In this document: positions 16,667 to 25,826 of the stretch, in pieces
Layout of the letters: every line of letters starts with the position of its first letter
Numbering within the stretch: the first letter of the stretch is position 1
Assembly: GCA_035559535.1 (NCBI GenBank)
Contig: DATMBG010000022.1
Span: 124,001 to 188,000, forward strand
Length of the DNA stretch: 64,000 nucleotides
Source: Candidatus Limnocylindrales bacterium
GTDB lineage: Bacteria > Moduliflexota > Moduliflexia > Moduliflexales > JAUQPW01
Direction of reading: 5' to 3'
Notes under the pieces: generated by a model
The model's input: only the letters and a program-made list of their open reading frames with translations
Databases searched by the model: none
Told to the model about the DNA's origin: nothing
Position numbers and translations under genes: made by a program

Positions 16667-18277
16667 ATGCAAAATTTCTGTTGGTTTTTCCCTTTTCCTA
16701 TCACCCGAATAACTCTTATCGGATTACTTTTACTCAGTCTGGCTTCAGGGGCCGAACCTGCAGAGCCAAAGATGGGTGGGACCTTGAAATTTGTTCCACA
16801 GGCCGATTTGAAGATTCTGGATCCGATCTGGACTTCGGCTTACATAACCCGCAACCATGGTTATATGATCTACGATACCCTTTTTTCCCTGGATGAAAAT
16901 TTGAAACCACAGCCCCAGATGGTAAAAACCTGGCAGGTCAGTGAGGATGGTTTACAATATACCTTTACCTTACGAGAGGGTCTTAAGTTCCATGATGGTA
17001 AACCTGTCGTTGCAGAAGATGTCGTGGCTTCTCTTAAGAGATGGGGCCAGCGGGATGTTTTAGGTAAACTATTGATGGATTTTACCGCCAGACTGGAGGC
17101 CATAGATGAAAAAACTTTTCGATTGGTACTTAAAGAACCCTTTAACCTGGTTTTAGAGGCTCTGGCCAAGCCGAGCGGGAGTGTTCCTTTCATTATGCCG
17201 GCCCGGATTGCGGCAACTCCCGCGGATGAGCAGATTAAAGAGACCATTGGCTCAGGACCCTTCAAATTTGTGAAAGAGGAATGGGAACCCGGGCATCGGG
17301 TTGTTTACATACGTAACCCGGAATACATCCCTCGAGCCGAACCGGCCCACTCGGGTACCGGGGGTAAACGGGTATATGTGGATCGGGTAGAATGGATCTA
17401 CATTCCCGACCCGGCCACGGCCAGTGCGGCACTGGAGGCAGGAGAAGTGGACTTTTGGGAAAACCCACCAATTGATTTTGTAGTTCGATTAAAACAGAAT
17501 CCGCAAATTACAGTCTCTATCGTTGATCCGTTGGGTACCCAGGGAGTGCTACGACCCAATCATTTACACCCTCCCTTCAACAATGTAAAAGCCCGTCAAG
17601 CTTTACTTTGGATGGTCAGTCAGGAAATTTACATGCAAGCAGCCATCGGAGATAAAAATTTCTGGCGAACCTGTCCGGGGTTTTTTATATGCGGGGGGCC
17701 CTGGGAAACTGATGTGGGTTCGGAGCCTCTGAAGCAGCAAAATCTGGAGAAGGCCCGACAGTTAATGAAAGAAGCCGGCTATGATGGACGACCGGTAGTC
17801 TTGATGGATCCGACCGATATGCCCATTTTGCATGTAGCCACCCTGGTAACCCAACAACTGTTAACCCAAATCGGGGTCAAGGTAGACCTTCAGGCCATGG
17901 ACTGGAGTACCCTGGTCTCTCGCCGGGCTGAGAAGAAACCACCGGAGGAAGGGGGATGGAATCTGTTTCATACCTGGTCGGTAGGATCCGATGTCATGAA
18001 CCCGGCGGTCAGTTCCGCCAGTTCTGGGGCTTGTGACAAGGCCTGGTTTGGCTGGTATTGTAGTCCACGAATGGAAGAGCTACGAGCCGAATGGGTTCGC
18101 ACCCAGGACCCGGTCCGACAAAAACAATTGGTGGAAGAAATCCAAAAACTGGCTTTCGAAGAAGTACCTTATGTGCCCTTTGGACAATGGTTCTTGCCCA
18201 CAGCTTATCGCAAGGATGTAAAAGGTGTACTTCAGTTCCCGGCCCCTATCTTGTGGAATATCTGGCTGGATCGATAG
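16667..18277 (+). CDS. ABC transporter substrate-binding protein, family 5 (peptide/nickel type)
   Basis: Periplasmic receptor of an oligopeptide/dipeptide-type importer. An N-terminal signal peptide (LIGLLLLSLASGAEPAEP) is followed by the family pattern: GGTLKFVPQADLKILDPIW, then LFSLDENLKPQPQMVKTWQV, LREGLKFHDGKPVVAEDVV and SGPFKFVKEEWEPG. 536 residues, complete. A GGAGGAAG ribosome-binding site precedes the ATG. No permease or ATPase gene is next to it, so the receptor is an orphan here. Substrate unknown. Confidence 0.93.
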   Translation: MQNFCWFFPFPITRITLIGLLLLSLASGAEPAEPKMGGTLKFVPQADLKILDPIWTSAYITRNHGYMIYDTLFSLDENLKPQPQMVKTWQVSEDGLQYTFTLREGLKFHDGKPVVAEDVVASLKRWGQRDVLGKLLMDFTARLEAIDEKTFRLVLKEPFNLVLEALAKPSGSVPFIMPARIAATPADEQIKETIGSGPFKFVKEEWEPGHRVVYIRNPEYIPRAEPAHSGTGGKRVYVDRVEWIYIPDPATASAALEAGEVDFWENPPIDFVVRLKQNPQITVSIVDPLGTQGVLRPNHLHPPFNNVKARQALLWMVSQEIYMQAAIGDKNFWRTCPGFFICGGPWETDVGSEPLKQQNLEKARQLMKEAGYDGRPVVLMDPTDMPILHVATLVTQQLLTQIGVKVDLQAMDWSTLVSRRAEKKPPEEGGWNLFHTWSVGSDVMNPAVSSASSGACDKAWFGWYCSPRMEELRAEWVRTQDPVRQKQLVEEIQKLAFEEVPYVPFGQWFLPTAYRKDVKGVLQFPAPILWNIWLDR

Positions 18278-18457
18278 AAGACCTATCTCGTCCAGCCTGA
18301 AAGGGCAGGTCGAACGTCCCCGTTTGACAGGGTTAGAGGACTATGTCCACCAGACTCTCAGGGCCCCGAGAGCTTCCCTCCTTACAGATTGGATTCCATC
18401 GAACCGGGTTATAAATCCGTAAACTTGACTTTCTCAATGACTTTTCTTATATTCGGC

Positions 18458-19357
18458 CTATGCCAGGTGTTGTTTGAACCAGTCCACGGCCACACCCGCC
18501 GTTTTAGATACCCACGGCTCTGTATAAGCATCAAAATGTTTGCAGGGTTGAATGGAAATGGCCTTGGGTTGTAATGCCCGTTCGTAAGCGGCTACTGCAA
18601 GATCGGTGGGAGTTAGGGTATCATAGCCGGCAACTACCATCAGTAGGGGGGTCGGTGAGATAAGATGGATAGAACCGGCCGGATCGTACTCCAGGAATTT
18701 CTCCAGAGATTCCACAGTGACTTGATTGCGCCAGTTGGGCGCAAGGGTATTGCCTGCATGGGTGAACCATTGGTAAGACTCAGGCGTAGGAAGGACCGAA
18801 GGCTCTCCTTCGGGGGCTACAACCTTGAGATAGTTAACCTGACCGGTTTTATAGCGCTGGATTCGATCCTGGATCAGAAAATTAAGGAACTGAACAAAAT
18901 GATCCGGTCGGTTGAGACGTAACGCATTGTTCCAGCCGTTGACCAAAGGGACCTGTGAAACCACCGCTTTGATCCGTTTATCAAAGGCAGCCAAATGCAA
19001 AACATGAGCCCCGCTGTAGGACGTTCCCCACACCCCAATCCGATCCGGGTCTACTTGAGGGTGATCGGAAATCCAGGTGATGGCATTGCGGTAGTCTTCA
19101 ATCTGCTCCATGGGAAATATCTGACTGCGAGGTTCACCTTCACTGTCACCAAGATAGCGATAATCGAAAACAAGGGTTATAAAACCGGCTTCGGTAAACC
19201 GTTCGGCAAAGTTGGGTAAGTACATCTCTTTCACAGCCGAAAAACCATGGGCCATCACAATGGCAGGGGCTTTTTTACCCGCAGGAAGATTTTCAGGTAG
19301 GTAAAGCCAGCCTGCACAACGTAACCCCTGACTCATAAAAGTAATGTTCTGACGCAT
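18458..19357 (-). CDS. Alpha/beta hydrolase
   Basis: Serine hydrolase of the dienelactone-hydrolase/acyl-peptidase-like group. Oxyanion region AIVMAHGFSAVKEMYLP, then FDYRYLGDSEG, nucleophile elbow GVWGTSYSGAHVL (Ser near residue 118 of the 299-residue protein), acid in VVAGYDTLTPTDLA and His in QPCKHFDAYTEPW. I choose ATG 19357 because AAAGGAGGA lies immediately upstream; the longer frame to 19390 adds 11 residues from repeat-like DNA. No signal peptide. Substrate unknown. Confidence 0.9.
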   Translation of the reverse strand: MRQNITFMSQGLRCAGWLYLPENLPAGKKAPAIVMAHGFSAVKEMYLPNFAERFTEAGFITLVFDYRYLGDSEGEPRSQIFPMEQIEDYRNAITWISDHPQVDPDRIGVWGTSYSGAHVLHLAAFDKRIKAVVSQVPLVNGWNNALRLNRPDHFVQFLNFLIQDRIQRYKTGQVNYLKVVAPEGEPSVLPTPESYQWFTHAGNTLAPNWRNQVTVESLEKFLEYDPAGSIHLISPTPLLMVVAGYDTLTPTDLAVAAYERALQPKAISIQPCKHFDAYTEPWVSKTAGVAVDWFKQHLA

Positions 19358-20125
19358 AGATCCTCCTTTTTTCAGAATCCAGAAATTCAAAGTCAGAAAA
19401 AAAGGAAAGTAGAGATCTAAAGTAGAGATCTTTTGATTTCTGACTTCGAATTTCTAAGACCATCTCCGTATTGAAACACTAGATAAGTCCTAAGAACAAC
19501 TCCGATAACTGCCTGCTGAAGAGCGCCTGCTTCAAGTTACACGATATCTCTGGGTAGATTGGGCATAAGTAGATAGTATTCCACTCTTATAAGATTTGCC
19601 CAGGAAGGTCAACTTTATTTTTTAATAGGTAACTGTAACCATTTCCACCTACTAAATTGATACGGATACTTTTAATAGGTAGGAGAGAAACACTCCCCCT
19701 AACCCCATACACGCCAGGATAAGTAGGTTAACCATCCCAGGTTGGCAATTAGGTTAGCCCAGGCGGGACGATCTGTTTAACAGGTCGCTCCTCCGGAACT
19801 TGAAAAAATTCTGAATGACTGGATCCTCCGACTTGCGTTGGGGGCTACCAAACTGTTCGCCCCTGACGGAGCTTTTCAGTTTAAGCCGGTGCGTAGGGGA
19901 GCAGGGTAGAAAAAATCTACCCCCTGAAAGGAATATAGAATGATGTCATGGTATGGGTTTCAAGAAAAAAATCTCGCAGGAGGCAGTTTAAGTTTCCTGA
20001 TTCCCCTGGGAACTTTTCTTGTAGAGTAAAGTCTTTATTGACAAATTATCAAAGGTTTCTCTTCCGGGGATATAAAAAGTAAAGCATTTGCCGATTAATG
20101 AAGAGGTCCTTGGTTTGTACGGTCA
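19358..20125. other. Gene-poor intergenic region
   Basis: About 770 bases between divergent genes with no credible ORF. Holds a small inverted repeat of cagaa/ttctg type at 19385-19460, an arm matching the MITE-like element (19646-19659) and copy B of the 140-bp repeat (19753-19893). A TTGACA at 20038 has no -10 at proper spacing. Confidence 0.5.
19753..19893. repeat. Dispersed ~140-bp repeat, copy B
   Basis: Same orientation and order of blocks as 15095-15233. Differences are mostly single substitutions, several of them paired across small hairpins. Confidence 0.7.
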
Positions 20126-21670
20126 ATGCTTTGCTCCTCTTTCCTTACGACTATGTGGATATTTTTATTACTTACTTTGTTGTTATCTCCCTTTTCTGCT
20201 ATGGGAGCGGATTCAAAATCGATTCCTATGGGTTACGAGGAAGCCCGACATTTGCTCAATCGAACTTCCTTCGCCGCCGATGAGGGTCAGGTTCAAGAAT
20301 TTGCTGGATTGACCCGGGAACAGGCTGTAGACAGGCTGTTGAGTTCTATTCAAACCCAGGCTCAAACGCCACCTCCGGAATGGGTCAATGAAGTCATATC
20401 TCTCCGAAAAATTCGAAGTATGAGTGAAGAAGAGCGAGAAAATTTCCGCAAGCGATATCGTGAATACGGAATTGAACTGCGGGCGTGGTGGTATCAGGAA
20501 ATGTTGTCAACCCCTTCACCCTTCACCGAAAAGATGACGTTGTTCTGGCATAACCACTTTACCTCCAGCCTGCAAAAAGTTAAAGCACCCCAGTTCATGT
20601 ATCATCAAAATGTACTCCTGCGGCAATATGCCTTAGGGAACTTTGGCGAGATGCTCCACGCGGTTTCTAAAGATCCTGCCATGATCGTCTATCTGGACAA
20701 TGTCTCCAATCGTAAAGGTCAACCCAATGAAAACTTTGCCCGAGAAGTTATGGAACTGTTTACCCTGGGAGAAGGTCACTACACCGAACAAGACGTCAAA
20801 GAAGCCGCGCGGGCTTTTTCCGGCTGGAGTCTGGACCGTGAAACCGGACAGTTCCGTTTTTATCCCCATCTGCACGATGAAGGGTTAAAAACTATTCTCG
20901 GTCAGACGGGTAATTTCGATGGAGACGCCGTGTTGGATATTCTTTTGTCTAAACCTCAAACCGCGGAGTTTATTACCACTAAACTCTGGCGTGAGTTTAT
21001 TTCCCCGACCCCTAACCCTAGGGAAGTTAAACGCATGGCCGCGTTATTCCGGGACAGTCATTACGACATCAAGACTTTAATGCGAGCCTTATTAACCTCT
21101 GAGGATTTCTATGCTAAAGAGAATCGGGGGGTTTTGATCAAGTCGCCCGTGGAGTTTATTGTGGGGACACTCCGTCAATTTAATATTCAACCTCCGGATA
21201 TGCGGCCACTTGCGTTTGCTGCCCGTCAACTGGGACAGGATATTTTTATGCCACCCAATGTAAAAGGATGGCCGGGGGGCGAAAGCTGGATCAACAGCAA
21301 CACCCTGTTGATCCGTAAACAATTACTGGAACATTTATTCCGGGCCAGGGAAATGCCGGATGGATCCGGTCCTATCCTTGAAAGATCGGCCATGGGAAGT
21401 TCTCAGGCCCTTCAATCTGATCTGGATTCAAAACCGAATTCCCCCTCTGACCGGGAGCCGAGGAAGATGACACGACTCCAACGGGCTCTAAACTTTCAGT
21501 TTGATAGTGACACCTGGTGTGCTCAATTCAAAGGGAACCTCATAGAAAAACAGAATCAGATGACCAGACTCCTCCTGGCGATAGAACCCTTACAAAAACC
21601 CCAACCCACAACCGATTGTATTGAATTTATCCGTCAATTGGTTTTAGATCCGGTTTATCAACTCAAGTAA
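20126..21670 (+). CDS. DUF1800 family protein
   Basis: 514-residue exported protein of unknown function. The N-terminal hydrophobic stretch (IFLLLTLLLSPFSAMGADSK) is a signal peptide. Family marks are clear: MTLFWHNHFTSSLQKV, NENFAREVMELFTLGEGHYT, AARAFSGWSLD and MPPNVKGWPGGESWINSNTL. The start is uncertain (ATG 20126 or 20153), and neither has a good ribosome-binding site. It lies 83 bases before a DUF1501 gene. The two families are very often neighbours in bacteria, which implies joint function in the cell envelope, but the role is unknown. Confidence 0.92.
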   Translation: MLCSSFLTTMWIFLLLTLLLSPFSAMGADSKSIPMGYEEARHLLNRTSFAADEGQVQEFAGLTREQAVDRLLSSIQTQAQTPPPEWVNEVISLRKIRSMSEEERENFRKRYREYGIELRAWWYQEMLSTPSPFTEKMTLFWHNHFTSSLQKVKAPQFMYHQNVLLRQYALGNFGEMLHAVSKDPAMIVYLDNVSNRKGQPNENFAREVMELFTLGEGHYTEQDVKEAARAFSGWSLDRETGQFRFYPHLHDEGLKTILGQTGNFDGDAVLDILLSKPQTAEFITTKLWREFISPTPNPREVKRMAALFRDSHYDIKTLMRALLTSEDFYAKENRGVLIKSPVEFIVGTLRQFNIQPPDMRPLAFAARQLGQDIFMPPNVKGWPGGESWINSNTLLIRKQLLEHLFRAREMPDGSGPILERSAMGSSQALQSDLDSKPNSPSDREPRKMTRLQRALNFQFDSDTWCAQFKGNLIEKQNQMTRLLLAIEPLQKPQPTTDCIEFIRQLVLDPVYQLK

Positions 21671-21753
21671 TCCGGAAAAAGAGGGAGTAGAAGAAAGAAA
21701 CCGGGTTGATCTTAATCCCAGGTTTTTGACTCCTGACTCCTGAAACCCAAGGT

Positions 21754-22914
21754 ATGAATCGCCGTGATTTTCTTAAAGTTTTAAGCCTGACTCCCTTCAT
21801 TTCTTATATTCCTGACTTATCCTTTGCCGCCACATCCCAGACCAACTGGAATAATTTATTCATTTTATTGGAACTGAAGGGAGGAAATGATGGGTTAAAT
21901 ACGGTTATCCCCTATACCGATCCGACCTATTATGACCTGCGGCCTCGGCTCGGAATCACCCGGGATAAGGTCCTACAACTGGATGAGAAAGTAGGTTTCC
22001 ATCCGGCCCTGGAAGCTTTAATGCCGGTGTGGAAAAATGGCGAGTTAGCCGTAATTCAGAGTGTGGGTTATCCAGAACCGAATCTTTCTCATTTTCGTTC
22101 TATTGAGATCTGGGAAACAGCTTCCAATAGCAATCAATACTTATCAGAAGGTTGGTTATCACGGGTTTTTACTGCCTATCCTCCCCCCAAAACTTTTGCT
22201 GCCGACGCCATCGTGGTGGGAAGTTCTGATCTGGGACCTCTGGGTGGGGGTACCGCCCGAGTGGTTGTACTTTCCAATATCCAAAGATTCCTGGCCCAGG
22301 CTAAACAAAATGGTATCCCCAACGGCAGGCCTGCCAATCCGGCATTGGCACATATTCTCAAGGTCGAGGAAGATATTCGTCAGGCGGCTGAGGGTTTGAA
22401 AACCTCCGACGTGCTTAAAACTGAGTTCCCGGACTCTCCTTTTGGAAATGCTTTAAAAACCGCATCTCGAATTATTGCAGGTAATTCAGGTGTCGCCGTT
22501 ATCAAGGTTTCTTTAGATGGATTCGATACCCACAGCAATCAATCCAACCGGCAAGAACGTTTACTCCGTGAGATGGCTGAAGGCCTAAGCGCTTTCAGGG
22601 AAGCATTGATGGAAATCAACCGTTGGAATTCGACCCTCATCATGAGTTACTCGGAATTTGGCCGCAGACCCAGGGAAAACTTAAGTACCGGCACAGATCA
22701 TGGTACGGCCAATGTTCATTTCATGTTGGGTGGACGTGTGAAAGGAGGTCTATACGGTCAGATCCCTCAGCTTAAATCACTGGAGGGGGACAATCTCCGC
22801 TTTGCCCTAGATTTCCGTAGTCTGTATGCAACTGTTATAGAAAAGTGGTGGGGCCTCAACGCAAGCCCCGTACTAGGCAGGAAATTTGAGGTGTTGGATA
22901 TATTAAAAGTTTAA
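21754..22914 (+). CDS. DUF1501 family protein
   Basis: 386-residue exported protein with a twin-arginine-like signal (MNRRDFLKVLSLTPF). Sulfatase/alkaline-phosphatase-like fold marks: ELKGGNDGLNTVIPYTDPTY, HPALEALMPVW, HFRSIEIWET, GFDTHSNQ, and MSYSEFGRRPRENLSTGTDH with HGTANVHFMLGG. Asp and His residues in these blocks would bind metal in relatives. It follows the DUF1800 gene. RR motif and pairing suggest folded export by Tat and a joint envelope function. Confidence 0.92.
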   Translation: MNRRDFLKVLSLTPFISYIPDLSFAATSQTNWNNLFILLELKGGNDGLNTVIPYTDPTYYDLRPRLGITRDKVLQLDEKVGFHPALEALMPVWKNGELAVIQSVGYPEPNLSHFRSIEIWETASNSNQYLSEGWLSRVFTAYPPPKTFAADAIVVGSSDLGPLGGGTARVVVLSNIQRFLAQAKQNGIPNGRPANPALAHILKVEEDIRQAAEGLKTSDVLKTEFPDSPFGNALKTASRIIAGNSGVAVIKVSLDGFDTHSNQSNRQERLLREMAEGLSAFREALMEINRWNSTLIMSYSEFGRRPRENLSTGTDHGTANVHFMLGGRVKGGLYGQIPQLKSLEGDNLRFALDFRSLYATVIEKWWGLNASPVLGRKFEVLDILKV

Positions 22915-22974
22915 ACTTCATCAGCCTTTAGTATTTTTTATAAGTTGTTGATTTTGTTTATCTCGAAGAATATA

Positions 22975-23045
22975 GAAGTAAGGGAGTATCGGAGTAAATA
23001 CTCCCACACTTCCATACCCCCATACTTCCACACTCCCACACCAGT
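22975..23045. repeat. Octamer-family inverted repeat
   Basis: GGGAGTAT-like units followed by their reverse complement (ctcccacacttccatac type) between convergent genes. It may act as a bidirectional transcription stop. Confidence 0.55.
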
Positions 23046-23102
23046 AAAGGCAAGACTTGTCTTGCCCCTTCAAGGTAGGATAAAACGCCATTTGCCTTAC
23101 TT

Positions 23103-24191
23103 TTAACGCTTAGAATAAAAATGGAGGGTAATATGGGGAAAAGACCAGAGGGCAATATAATCCACATCAAATAACACATTCAGGGATTGGAAAGGGTGTA
23201 GATGGGATAATCCATAAAGGGCCAGAAAAAACAGATTAGCTAAGAGGAGTAGACCCAGAAAATGGGACGGGGAATGTTTGAACTTCCAGAAAGGGTCTCC
23301 CTGGTAATTGGCCGGAGGTCGGATACCAGTTAGGGGATTCGAGCCCTGGGACCTCAGCTCCGAAACCTGGGATTGGGAGTAAAGAACCCTTTCGATACCA
23401 AACAGATACCAGGTTATATAATGATAAAAAATCACAATTTTATTAAAACGGCCGGCAGATACACTGCTTACGATAAATTGATGGTAAAGAAGGACCAGCC
23501 CAATGATTCCTAAAGTATAAGCGGTACTTCGTAGAAAGGGATGCTCTTCTCCCTGGTGGGTTCGATAAAAGGAACTGATTCCCCAAATCAAAGCCACTCC
23601 CAGCAAAGCATAAAATCCCCAGGAGGACAGGCCCCGGTAAAAAGCAGCCAGATCATACTCTGAAGGCGGGACCAGGCCGTTGGTATAATTGGTATACAAC
23701 AGGGCAATAAAAACCAGAATCATAAAAATCCCATGAGCCTGAACTTTTTTATCCAATTTAGTATGCCTGAAATCAGAACTTCGCTGGACATAGAAAACAT
23801 GTTCATCGCGAATCATGTGGATAATAAAATAAACCATGAAAGGGAAGCCCCGGTACTGAATAGGAACCCAACCATAATAGATAACAGGAAAAATAAGGAT
23901 CAAAGGGAAGAAAGTTAAGAAGAAAAAAAGCTTTTTCTTGCGGGTTGTCAGCGTTCTCCTTAAGACATTGTAGTGAAACAAGTAAGAAACACCAAAATGA
24001 ACTTGACTGGTAATCATAAAGAAGACTTCCAGGCTATCAAACCCAAAAAACTTGGCTGTAAGCGACAGGGAAACAAACGTGATCCCCAGACTCAGGAGGA
24101 CATTATCTACAAAGTATTTCTGGGGGTTCCAGGAAAAGGTTTTCTCCTTGAGGATGGGAGAAATCGAGGTTTTTAAAGTCATTTGTTCCAT
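23103..24191 (-). CDS. Polytopic membrane protein, histidine-rich, unknown
   Basis: 362 residues with about eight or nine predicted membrane helices (for example LLSLGITFVSLSLTAKFF, FFFLTFFPLILIFPVIYYG). Histidines recur in or near helices: QVHFGVSYLFHY, IIHMIRDEHVF, FYHYITWYLFGIE, FPHITLHF. This resembles metal-dependent membrane oxygenases or desaturases in style, but I recognise no family. A segment (SQSQVSELRSQGSN, about residues 272-285) is encoded by DNA like the dispersed cagaa/ccagg repeats. It is the last gene of the long minus-strand cluster, 68 bases after the AMP ligase. Confidence 0.7.
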   Translation of the reverse strand: MEQMTLKTSISPILKEKTFSWNPQKYFVDNVLLSLGITFVSLSLTAKFFGFDSLEVFFMITSQVHFGVSYLFHYNVLRRTLTTRKKKLFFFLTFFPLILIFPVIYYGWVPIQYRGFPFMVYFIIHMIRDEHVFYVQRSSDFRHTKLDKKVQAHGIFMILVFIALLYTNYTNGLVPPSEYDLAAFYRGLSSWGFYALLGVALIWGISSFYRTHQGEEHPFLRSTAYTLGIIGLVLLYHQFIVSSVSAGRFNKIVIFYHYITWYLFGIERVLYSQSQVSELRSQGSNPLTGIRPPANYQGDPFWKFKHSPSHFLGLLLLANLFFLALYGLSHLHPFQSLNVLFDVDYIALWSFPHITLHFYSKR

Positions 24192-24259
24192 ACGCTTAGT
24201 CGGTTAAGAGCTTTTGATAAAAGCCCCCATCGCCCGATTGAAATTTATCAAAAGTTCTT

Positions 24260-25768
24260 TTAACCGATTTCCCTTAACTCTCTTTTTTTAATCTTACCTG
24301 TTTCCGTTCTGGGGAGTTTATCACAGATAATAATATATTTGGGTCTTTTGATCGGACTTAAGCGGCCGACACAGAATCTCAGGATTTGATCAGAATCTAA
24401 ATAGAAACCTTCTTTAGGAACTATATAAGCCTGAATGGCTTCTCCTAACCACTCATCCGGTACCCCGACTACGGCACAATCTGCAACCCCCTCATGACCG
24501 ATCAAAACAGCCTCAATCTCAGAGGGGTGGATATTTTCGCTGCCACTCTTAATCAGGTCTTTCTGACGTCCTGCCAGGTATAAATACCCTTCTTCATCCA
24601 TCCATCCCAGATCTCCGGTATGAATTCCATCTTCTTTAAAAACCTGCCGGGTTGCTTCTTCATTTTTATAATACCCTATGGCACTATGATCACACCGAAT
24701 AACAATCTCCTTTTCGGACCCTTCCTCTCCCTTTGCAAGGTGAACCTGCACCTCCGGAATAATGCGCCCACAAGATCCCGCTTTTTCTTGAAGTTTTTCC
24801 GGAGGTAAAACTGTGACCAAACCCACTTCGGTCAGGCCATAGGTCAGATAAATATCTACCCGGGGAAAAGCCTCACGAAGGTTCCGGATCAGTTGGGGCG
24901 TAACCTGGCCTGCTCCGATTCGGAAGTATCTTAAAGAAGTTAAGGTATAGCGCCGAATATCGCCCCGGGATAATAAGGTGTGGTAAACTGTTGGTACCGC
25001 CGAGAGTCCCGTAACTTGCTCTGCTTCCATGGAGGCCAGAACCGAGTTCGGGGAAAGAAAATTCCGCTCCAGAATTACGGTTGCCCCAACCATGAGATGG
25101 GCCAGAAGAAAAATTTTATTCATCCCGAAAAACAAAGGAAGCACAAGGGAAGTTCGATCTCTGGCCGAGATTTGGAAGTATTTAATATTCAGCTCCGCAT
25201 TCCGGATAAGATTCTTGTGGGGAAGAAGTACACCTTTAGGAATTCCTGTAGTTCCGGAAGTGTAATTGATACAGGCAATAGAAGGCGAATCCCCTCCTCT
25301 ACTTCGATTCTCCAGTTCTTCCCTTCTTCCCTTCTCCCCTTCTCTGATTTTCCCTTTCTCCCCCTCATCGGTTAACAAAATGGTAAGAGATTCAAACTGA
25401 CTTGAAATCTGCTCCCATAAATTCCTTTGAATCTTCTCGGTAATAAGCATTTTAATCTCGCATTGCCGGACAATACGGATGATTTCCTCGGGTTTAAAGG
25501 ACGGATTTATGTCTACAACGATCCCTCCCACCTTCCAGATGGCAAAAAGGGCCAGAACCAGCTCCGGGGAGTTCCAGCAACAAATTCCGATTCTTTCCCC
25601 CGGCGTTACTCCTCTTCGAATAAGATCATGAGCCAGCCGATTTGTTTGTTCTTCAAGTTCTCGATAGGTGTAACGTATTCCTTGTGAAACCAGTGCTGTT
25701 GCTTCTGGAAACCGATTTGCGCTCTGACTCAGTAAGTCTGCTAAGGTTTTTATAGACATAGAGTTCAT
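24260..25768 (-). CDS. AMP-forming acyl/aminoacyl ligase (ANL superfamily), ligase 1
   Basis: 502 residues. Activates a carboxylic acid as an adenylate and loads it on a thiol. Motifs: P-loop NYTSGTTGIPKGVLLPH, YLTYGLTEVGLVT, LYLAGRQKDLIKSGSENIHP, and the C-terminal catalytic lysine in LPRTETGKIKKREL. Just before the P-loop there is a charged insert (EGEKGKIREGEKGRREELEN, about residues 145-164) encoded by purine-rich repeat DNA. With two carrier proteins in the cluster, loading a carrier rather than CoA is likely (inference). It lies 58 bases downstream of AsnB copy 1. Confidence 0.9.
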   Translation of the reverse strand: MNSMSIKTLADLLSQSANRFPEATALVSQGIRYTYRELEEQTNRLAHDLIRRGVTPGERIGICCWNSPELVLALFAIWKVGGIVVDINPSFKPEEIIRIVRQCEIKMLITEKIQRNLWEQISSQFESLTILLTDEGEKGKIREGEKGRREELENRSRGGDSPSIACINYTSGTTGIPKGVLLPHKNLIRNAELNIKYFQISARDRTSLVLPLFFGMNKIFLLAHLMVGATVILERNFLSPNSVLASMEAEQVTGLSAVPTVYHTLLSRGDIRRYTLTSLRYFRIGAGQVTPQLIRNLREAFPRVDIYLTYGLTEVGLVTVLPPEKLQEKAGSCGRIIPEVQVHLAKGEEGSEKEIVIRCDHSAIGYYKNEEATRQVFKEDGIHTGDLGWMDEEGYLYLAGRQKDLIKSGSENIHPSEIEAVLIGHEGVADCAVVGVPDEWLGEAIQAYIVPKEGFYLDSDQILRFCVGRLSPIKRPKYIIICDKLPRTETGKIKKRELREIG

Positions 25769-25826
25769 AACAGACTATCTCTCTCAACCCGGTGGGGAAG
25801 GAGAATAAGGTAAAGAAATTCTGATC

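Noticed and set aside
20038-20080. Promoter for the DUF1800 gene
   Set aside because: TTGACA at 20038 is about 27 bases from the next TATAAA, too far for sigma-70.
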